From Qipengyuania_C sp046254955 (GTDB lineage Bacteria; Pseudomonadota; Alphaproteobacteria; Sphingomonadales; Sphingomonadaceae): a stretch of DNA of 64,000 bases. Positions 59,335 through 64,000 of the stretch are shown here, in pieces. The DNA is taken from assembly GCF_046254955.1 (NCBI RefSeq), contig NZ_JBJXRG010000001.1, positions 496,001-560,000 on the forward strand, written 5' to 3'. Below the pieces are notes generated by a model. That model did no database searches, was not told the origin of the DNA, and worked only from the letters and a program-made list of their open reading frames with translations. Numbering within the stretch: position 1 is the stretch's first letter; each line of letters begins with the position of its first letter. A program made the position numbers and the translations under genes.

Positions 59335-60072
59335 TTAGTCGAATTCGGCGATCACCAGCCGGTAGCCCATGTCGGCGTTCTCCTGCGCGAGGAGGTGGCC
59401 ATAGCGCTCCTCCCAGGCTCCGCTAGCAAGGTCCGCTTCGAGCCTTGCTGCCCCTTCGTCCAGCCCATCGATGCGCCAGAAGGACGAGCTGCCCTTGCGG
59501 ATACGTTCGTCGAGATAGGCACTCGGCCTGCGCCAATAGGCATAGAGGAATCCGTCGCTGCAATCATGCGGGATGGCGACCTCCTCGATCCGCACTGGTC
59601 CGAGATGCTGCTCGTAGAAACGGAGCAGTGGCATTTGCTCATCATCAAGCGTCGCTAGTTGGGGCCAATAGTACAGTTGCCAGGCATCGCGAAAAGCCGG
59701 GTCGAATGTGAGTAGTACGGCGCGCTTGCGCGCAACGCGGCGCATTTCTGCAAGGCCCCTGGCCTGGTCGCTCCAGTGATGAATCGTCAGGATCGCGAGG
59801 GCGGCATCGAATGAACCATCCTCGAACGGCAGGCTTTCTGCCGAGCCTTGCACCGCACGTGCAGCACCTGCGGGACGTTGGGCGATCATCTCTGCCGAGG
59901 GTTCGATAGCAACTACGTCGCGGTCGATCGGCTCGTATGAGCCTGCCCCCGCACCGATATTTAGGACGCTCTGCGCGTCATCCAGCGCCGCATGAATCTG
60001 TTCAGCAATGCGCGGATCAGGCTTGCGCAGCTGGGCGTAATCGACCCCGATGGCATCGTAGAGAGTATTCAT
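59335..60072 (-). CDS. Class I SAM-dependent methyltransferase
   Basis: 245 residues. Motif I reads VLNIGAGAGSYEP, followed by VVAIEPSAEMIAQRP and the DAALAILTIHHW segment of small-molecule methyltransferases of the UbiE/type-11 group. LRFYEQHLGPVRIEEVAIPHD follows. The substrate is unknown. It is last in a chain of three overlapping genes after an ABC ATPase and a nucleotidyltransferase-like gene. Confidence 0.92.
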   Translation of the reverse strand: MNTLYDAIGVDYAQLRKPDPRIAEQIHAALDDAQSVLNIGAGAGSYEPIDRDVVAIEPSAEMIAQRPAGAARAVQGSAESLPFEDGSFDAALAILTIHHWSDQARGLAEMRRVARKRAVLLTFDPAFRDAWQLYYWPQLATLDDEQMPLLRFYEQHLGPVRIEEVAIPHDCSDGFLYAYWRRPSAYLDERIRKGSSSFWRIDGLDEGAARLEADLASGAWEERYGHLLAQENADMGYRLVIAEFD

Positions 60073-60650
60073 GGCAGGCTTGCCTCATCGCCATCCGGAT
60101 CGACAATCGTGAGCCATGGCCAACGCGACTGATAGCTTCGCGCCTTGGCGCGGAACAAATCTGGACGAGGATTTATCGGGTTCATCCGTAAGGTTCCGGA
60201 CTCGATTTCCGCAAAGCCAAATGGCGCATATACCTCTTCGCTGCCAACTTCGATTCCAATACAGGTACAAACGACCAGATAGCGCTGGATGCCGTCGCGG
60301 GCTGAGATCAATTGCGGATAGCCCGGACCGAACTTTTCTTCGTACCACAGATGCACGCGAGCCTGGTTCTTCACATCGACCTTGATTTCCAAGTCGATCG
60401 TCGCATGACGGACCGCCTCCTCCACCGCCGCTTCCGATTTCACAGACAGATCGTCCTTGTCGAAATAGAAAACATCGTAGTCCTTGATCCCGGCACCGGG
60501 ATCGCGGCCTGAAAGGCCGTTCCAAACTGGCTGGAAAAGGCACCCAGCAACAAGAAAACAATCGGGAAGCGCGATAGCAGCCAACCGATCCAGCAGCGGT
60601 CGATTTACTGGATTGCGGTGAGCGAGTTGAATGAATTCAGATTCGGTCAT
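60069..60650 (-). CDS. Nucleotidyltransferase-fold protein (DUF925-like)
   Basis: 193 residues. FLVAGCLFQPVWNGLSGRDPGAGIKDYDVFYFDKDDLS contains the G-x-x-x-x-W/N and DxD arrangement of the NTP_transf_6/DUF925 family, followed by DLEIKVDVKNQARVHLWYEEKFG and SARDGIQRYLVVCTCIGIE. It probably transfers a nucleotide to a small molecule or protein, or acts as a related antitoxin-like fold; no member function is certain to me. It overlaps both neighbours by 4 bp. Confidence 0.88.
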   Translation of the reverse strand: MTESEFIQLAHRNPVNRPLLDRLAAIALPDCFLVAGCLFQPVWNGLSGRDPGAGIKDYDVFYFDKDDLSVKSEAAVEEAVRHATIDLEIKVDVKNQARVHLWYEEKFGPGYPQLISARDGIQRYLVVCTCIGIEVGSEEVYAPFGFAEIESGTLRMNPINPRPDLFRAKARSYQSRWPWLTIVDPDGDEASLP

Positions 60651-61597
60651 CCCGTTCCAGTAAGCTGGACGAACACATCCTCCAGATCGGCTTCGCGTGT
60701 GGTAACGTCATCGATGATGAAGCCCTGCTGCTGCATAAGCGCCAGGACCTGCCCCGCGCTCATCGTATCTTTGTTGTAAGTGATCTCTGCGGTGCGCTCG
60801 TCGAGCTTCTCGCTCTTGACAAAGGCTTCATGCGCGGGCGCTTCAGCAAGATCGCGATCAACCGTTACGCGGACGATCTTCTCCCGTGCCATTTCCACCA
60901 GCTCGCGCGTCGGCTTGTTGGCAATAAGCTTGCCTTGGTCGATGATGGCGATGCGGTCACACAGCTGCTCCGCTTCTTCGAGATAATGCGTGGTGAGCAC
61001 CACGGTGACCCCGTCTTCATGCAATTGCGTCACAAGCTCCCAGAGTTGACGTCGCAGGTCGACATCGACGCCCGCAGTCGGCTCGTCAAGCACCAGTATC
61101 GGCGGAGAGTGGACCATCGCCTTTGCCACCAGCAATCGCCGCTTCATCCCGCCAGAGAGTGTGCGCGCATAGGCATCGCGCTTATCCGCCAGCCGGACCG
61201 CATCGAGCAGCTCTTTCGATCGCCGCAAACGCTTAGCTATGCCGTAGAAGCCAGCCTGATTTTCCAGCACTTCGAAAGGCGTAAAGAAGGGATCGAAGAC
61301 GATTTCCTGCGGGACAATCCCGATCGAGCGCTTGGCGTTACGCGGGCTAGCATCGATGTCGAAACCCCAGATTTCGGCGCTGCCGGCGGTTTTGTTGACC
61401 AGGCCGGCGAGGATATTGATCAGCGTGGACTTGCCCGCTCCATTGGGGCCAAGCAGTCCGAATATCTGCCCTTGCGGCACATCGAAGCTGACCCCCTTGA
61501 GCGCGAGCGTGCCTTCAGTGCCGTCCTGCGCAGCGTAGCGTTTCTGCAAGTCGCGAATAGCAATGGCGGGAGGCGCGGTTTGGGCCGAGTCAGTCAT
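60647..61597 (-). CDS. ABC transporter ATP-binding protein (ABC-2 drug/lipid type)
   Basis: 316 residues. Walker A GPNGAGKS, Q-loop IVPQEIVFDPFFTP, signature LSGGMKRRLLVAKAM, Walker B ILVLDEPTAGVD and the H-loop TTHYLEEAEQL are all present. The C-terminal extension (about 230-316) is the regulatory tail of the ABC-2 export family. No permease gene is adjacent; instead the gene overlaps a nucleotidyltransferase-like gene. Confidence 0.93.
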   Translation of the reverse strand: MTDSAQTAPPAIAIRDLQKRYAAQDGTEGTLALKGVSFDVPQGQIFGLLGPNGAGKSTLINILAGLVNKTAGSAEIWGFDIDASPRNAKRSIGIVPQEIVFDPFFTPFEVLENQAGFYGIAKRLRRSKELLDAVRLADKRDAYARTLSGGMKRRLLVAKAMVHSPPILVLDEPTAGVDVDLRRQLWELVTQLHEDGVTVVLTTHYLEEAEQLCDRIAIIDQGKLIANKPTRELVEMAREKIVRVTVDRDLAEAPAHEAFVKSEKLDERTAEITYNKDTMSAGQVLALMQQQGFIIDDVTTREADLEDVFVQLTGTG

Positions 61598-61732
61598 GAC
61601 TGCTCCTTTGGGAGCGACATCGACTACAGTAAAGAGGCAACCGGCACGCCCTGCGAATTATGATTAGTTACCCCGCCGTTAACCATGAACTTTGCGGCTT
61701 TCTTTGTAGCACAATGCTTAACAGGGTTCGCA

Positions 61733-62317
61733 ATGAGATCAGAATTCGCCACTTCTCGCCGCGGGCGGCTTACCTTGCGTGCTTTCGCAAGCATCTGGTT
61801 TTGCGCGTTTTTCGCTGCGCTATTGCCCAATCCAGCCTTTGCGCAGTCACAGCGTTCGGTCGATGTGCGGCTGGCGATCTTCGGCGAGCTGACGATTACC
61901 AAAGTCGCCGACATGGATTTTGGCAATCTCGTCGAAACCGGGGGCGGGACAGTTGTGATGACCGCCACTTCGTCGCCCAGCTGCAGCGTAACCGGAAGCG
62001 TGCTGCATTCCGGTGCCTGCCAGCCTGCCGAATTTGGCGGCAAGGGGGAAACCGGGCGTATCGTACGGATCAAGAAACCTCCGAGCAGCAAGATCACTTT
62101 GACTGGCCCTGGTGCCGACATGGAGATCGTCGACCTGATTATCGACGGCAGCCCGGCGCTTTCGCTGATCCAGCAGACGTCGGGCTACAGCCGTTTCCGG
62201 ATCGACGATCCGACGGGTATCTTCGACTTCAGGCTCGGGGGTACGCTTAATGTCGGTGCTACGCAGACGCCCGGAGTCTATACCGGCACTTTCGAAGTCA
62301 CGATCCAATATAACTGA
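61733..62317 (+). CDS. DUF4402 secreted protein
   Basis: 194 residues from the ATG at 61733 (an ATG 48 bp upstream is less likely). A long signal peptide ends PAFAQ. The mature part has ADMDFGNLV, a cysteine pair (SPSC and GAC), KITLTGPG, GGTLNVGATQTPGVYTGTFEVTIQYN: the DUF4402 pattern of a pilin- or adhesin-like beta sandwich exported to the surface or periplasm. A second family member lies at 62726. Confidence 0.87.
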   Translation: MRSEFATSRRGRLTLRAFASIWFCAFFAALLPNPAFAQSQRSVDVRLAIFGELTITKVADMDFGNLVETGGGTVVMTATSSPSCSVTGSVLHSGACQPAEFGGKGETGRIVRIKKPPSSKITLTGPGADMEIVDLIIDGSPALSLIQQTSGYSRFRIDDPTGIFDFRLGGTLNVGATQTPGVYTGTFEVTIQYN

Positions 62318-62367
62318 CCGGGCAATGTGATTGACGGTCGTGCCGCGCGGGATTATCGGCTGCGCAT

Positions 62368-62616
62368 ATGAGTTTGCCCCCTCCCGAGACGACTTTGGTC
62401 GATTCCCCCCGCGTCAGTTGTGACGGTTCCGGCGATATCCGGGGCGGAGATCGTTTTCGCCCCTCTGCGCTGGGCCATCCGCGGGTATTCCTCGAGATCG
62501 ACGAGCACGGCTATGTCGATTGCGGTTACTGTGACCGCCGCTTCATCCTCAAGGGCGGACCTGCGGAGGGTGTCGACCAATCGGAGTTGCCGGACATTTC
62601 CGCAGGGGCCAGCTGA
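62368..62616 (+). CDS. Zinc-finger CHCC-type protein
   Basis: 82 residues. HPRVFLEIDEHGYVDCGYCDRRFIL is the zf-CHCC motif with His, two Cys and a preceding candidate ligand (Cys in VSCDG). It is the same module found in the NDUFS6 accessory subunit of complex I; bacterial stand-alone forms are common in Alphaproteobacteria and may bind zinc near respiratory complexes. Confidence 0.88.
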   Translation: MSLPPPETTLVDSPRVSCDGSGDIRGGDRFRPSALGHPRVFLEIDEHGYVDCGYCDRRFILKGGPAEGVDQSELPDISAGAS

Positions 62617-62725
62617 CCAACATCTTGTTAGGGCACTGTTAACCTGATCCCTTGACCCTGTTCCGAAACCAATAATTGCGGGCTTTGCAGTAGTTCCCTC
62701 CTCGACCAGGAACGGGGACCACACG

Positions 62726-63295
62726 ATGTTGGCATGGAATTTTACGAGCGAAGGCTGCTTGCGGCGCATCGCGGCTGCGCTGGCCTTGGCCGGCGCCGTG
62801 GCTACGCCTATCGCACCGGCCGCTGCCGCCGACAATACCGATGCGAGTGGACGCGCCGTGGTCACCTTGCCATCGACCCTTGTCAATCTCGAAAGCCTCG
62901 ACTTCGGGCCGATCGTAACCCAGGGCACCGGCGGCGCGGTAACCATCGATCCCAATACCAACGGCATCTCGTCGGTGGGCGATGTGACAATTGTCGGTAC
63001 CACAGCACACCGGGCTACTTTCCGTGCACAGGCACCGATCGGCACGGTTATGGTGATGAGCGGCGACCCTAGTGTGATCCTTACGCGCAATGGCGGGACC
63101 GAGACTATGACCGCCAATCTCGTCTATGATTCGGGCACGGGACTGATCGATACGCTGGTATTCGGATTGCCAATCGGATTGCAGGCAACCGCCAGCGACC
63201 AGTTCTTCCATGTTGGCGGAACCTTGATCGTCTCGGGCACGCAGGCTCCTGGCGATTACGAGGGCACTTTCACGCTGTCGCTCGCTTACCTTTAG
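62726..63295 (+). CDS. DUF4402 secreted protein (second copy)
   Basis: 189 residues. A signal peptide ending AAAAD precedes VTLPSTLVNLESLDFGPIV, FRAQAPIGTVMVMSGDPSVILTRNGG and FHVGGTLIVSGTQAPGDYEGTFTLSLAYL. The last segment aligns with the end of the copy at 61733, but this copy lacks the cysteine pair. The two probably descend from a duplication. Confidence 0.88.
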   Translation: MLAWNFTSEGCLRRIAAALALAGAVATPIAPAAAADNTDASGRAVVTLPSTLVNLESLDFGPIVTQGTGGAVTIDPNTNGISSVGDVTIVGTTAHRATFRAQAPIGTVMVMSGDPSVILTRNGGTETMTANLVYDSGTGLIDTLVFGLPIGLQATASDQFFHVGGTLIVSGTQAPGDYEGTFTLSLAYL

Positions 63296-63341
63296 ACTTA
63301 CTGGTCCAAAGCGGTTGTCGTTCGGCCATGCGGCTTCCTAT

Positions 63342-64000
63342 ATGGACCGCATGACATCCCCATCCCCCACCGCGCTGCTTTATGCGCAGGACAAGCTCTC
63401 CCCCGATGAAGCCCAGGCGCTGACCGAGCAACTGCTGGCAGGCTGTGACGACGGCGAGCTGTTCCTCCAGTTCAGCGCGACCGAGAGTTTCACCTTCGAT
63501 GACGGCCGCTTGAAGACTGCCGATTACTCGCGCGATTCCGGATTTGGCCTGCGCGGCGTCTCGGGTGAGATGACCGGCTTCGCCCATGGCAATGAGATCA
63601 GTGCTGGCGCCATCGCTCGCGCGGGCGAGACGCTGCGACTGCTTGATCCAGCCGATGGCACTCCTGCGCCGCCCCCGCGCCGTTCAAACCGGCACCTCTA
63701 TACCGATGCCAGCCCGCTCGACGCGATCGGCTTTGCCGAAAAGGTGCGCCTGCTCGAAACGATCGATGCCGCCGCACGCGCCAAGGATCCGCGCGTTGCG
63801 CAGGTCACTGTCAGCCTTTCGGGTAGCTGGAGCGTTGTCGACATTGTGCGCGCCGATGGCTTTACCGCGCAGGACATCCGTCCGCTGGTGCGGCTTAATG
63901 TCGCCATTGTTGCTGAGGAGAACGGACGGCGCGAACGCGGCGGTTTCGGTATTGGAGGGCGCTATCTCTACGACGATCTTTTCGAAGAAGCGACTTGGTC
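63342..64000 (+). CDS. tldD: Metalloprotease TldD (N-terminal part, cut by window edge)
   Basis: An open frame of 219 codons from ATG 63342 (another ATG at 63351) running off the right end. LLYAQDKLSPDEAQALTEQLLAGCDDGELFLQFSATESFTFDDGRL and SRDSGFGLRGVSGEMTGFAHGNEI are the typical TldD N-terminal domain. With TldE it forms a zinc protease that degrades unfolded peptides and matures some RiPPs. The HExxxH metal site lies beyond the window. Confidence 0.93.
   Translation, partial: MDRMTSPSPTALLYAQDKLSPDEAQALTEQLLAGCDDGELFLQFSATESFTFDDGRLKTADYSRDSGFGLRGVSGEMTGFAHGNEISAGAIARAGETLRLLDPADGTPAPPPRRSNRHLYTDASPLDAIGFAEKVRLLETIDAAARAKDPRVAQVTVSLSGSWSVVDIVRADGFTAQDIRPLVRLNVAIVAEENGRRERGGFGIGGRYLYDDLFEEATW

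Overview
The window looks like chromosomal DNA of an Erythrobacter-type alphaproteobacterium (Sphingomonadales, Erythrobacteraceae). I infer this from the GC-rich coding style, the rpmH-rnpA-yidD-yidC-yihA cluster, UrcA, CC_3452-type and DUF4402 small secreted proteins, and a TonB-dependent receptor. No rRNA, CRISPR array, transposase or prophage is visible. There is one tRNA, tRNA-Gly(GCC). Nearly all the sequence is compact core genome with many 4-bp ATGA start/stop overlaps.

Layout. 1-7.5 kb: a membrane protein cut by the left edge, sirtuin, dapB and nth, a dicarboxylate-type symporter, dapE with a GST. 7.5-11 kb: yihA, yidC, yidD, rnpA, rpmH (membrane insertion and ribosome maturation). 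11-18 kb: a ComM-type ATPase, an HxlR regulator divergent from a small secreted protein, a HAD hydrolase, bL36, galE, a DUF4136 lipoprotein coupled to an M14 carboxypeptidase, and a CpcT/CpeT-like secreted protein. 18-30 kb: nitronate monooxygenase, MTA phosphorylase, fumarase, a candidate permuted-papain-fold protein, a large CadC/ToxR-like sensor regulator divergent from a UrcA protein, dcd, a thioesterase, a second HxlR divergent from a second UrcA protein, and acyl-CoA metabolism genes. 30-41 kb: a ZnuD-like TonB receptor with acidic and histidine-rich segments, an amidohydrolase, tRNA-Gly, the co-chaperone YbbN, a Lon-N protein, TetR-MAPEG, MarC, folD, YggT and argB. 41-46 kb: an orphan bufferin-like (DUF2282) lipoprotein behind a strikingly sigma-F-like promoter, a DsrE protein, a sulfotransferase, a nuclease and small membrane proteins. 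45.5-47 kb: a more A/T-rich islet holding a Panacea (SocA/DUF4065) gene, an unknown 251-residue partner and a remnant of a membrane-protein gene. 47-53 kb: nrdB and nrdA flanking a DUF2171 protein, a cyclase, small envelope proteins and a PilZ-like protein. 53-64 kb: NrtS, a hydrolase, a Baeyer-Villiger-type monooxygenase, an OmpV-like porin, nadB, an overlapping methyltransferase/nucleotidyltransferase/ABC-ATPase set, two DUF4402 proteins around a zf-CHCC protein, and the start of tldD.

How the genes fit together. Most encode housekeeping functions: DAP/lysine and arginine synthesis, NAD and folate metabolism, dNTP supply by RNR and Dcd, membrane protein insertion, and base-excision repair. 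The most interesting parts are (i) the orphan lipidated bufferin-like protein with its predicted ECF promoter, (ii) the Panacea islet beside nrdB, which may be a SocAB-like toxin-antitoxin module, (iii) the repeated pattern of a regulator divergent from a small secreted cysteine-containing protein, with clear operators, and (iv) palindrome-dense non-coding DNA and a probable unannotated small RNA around the two RNR genes.
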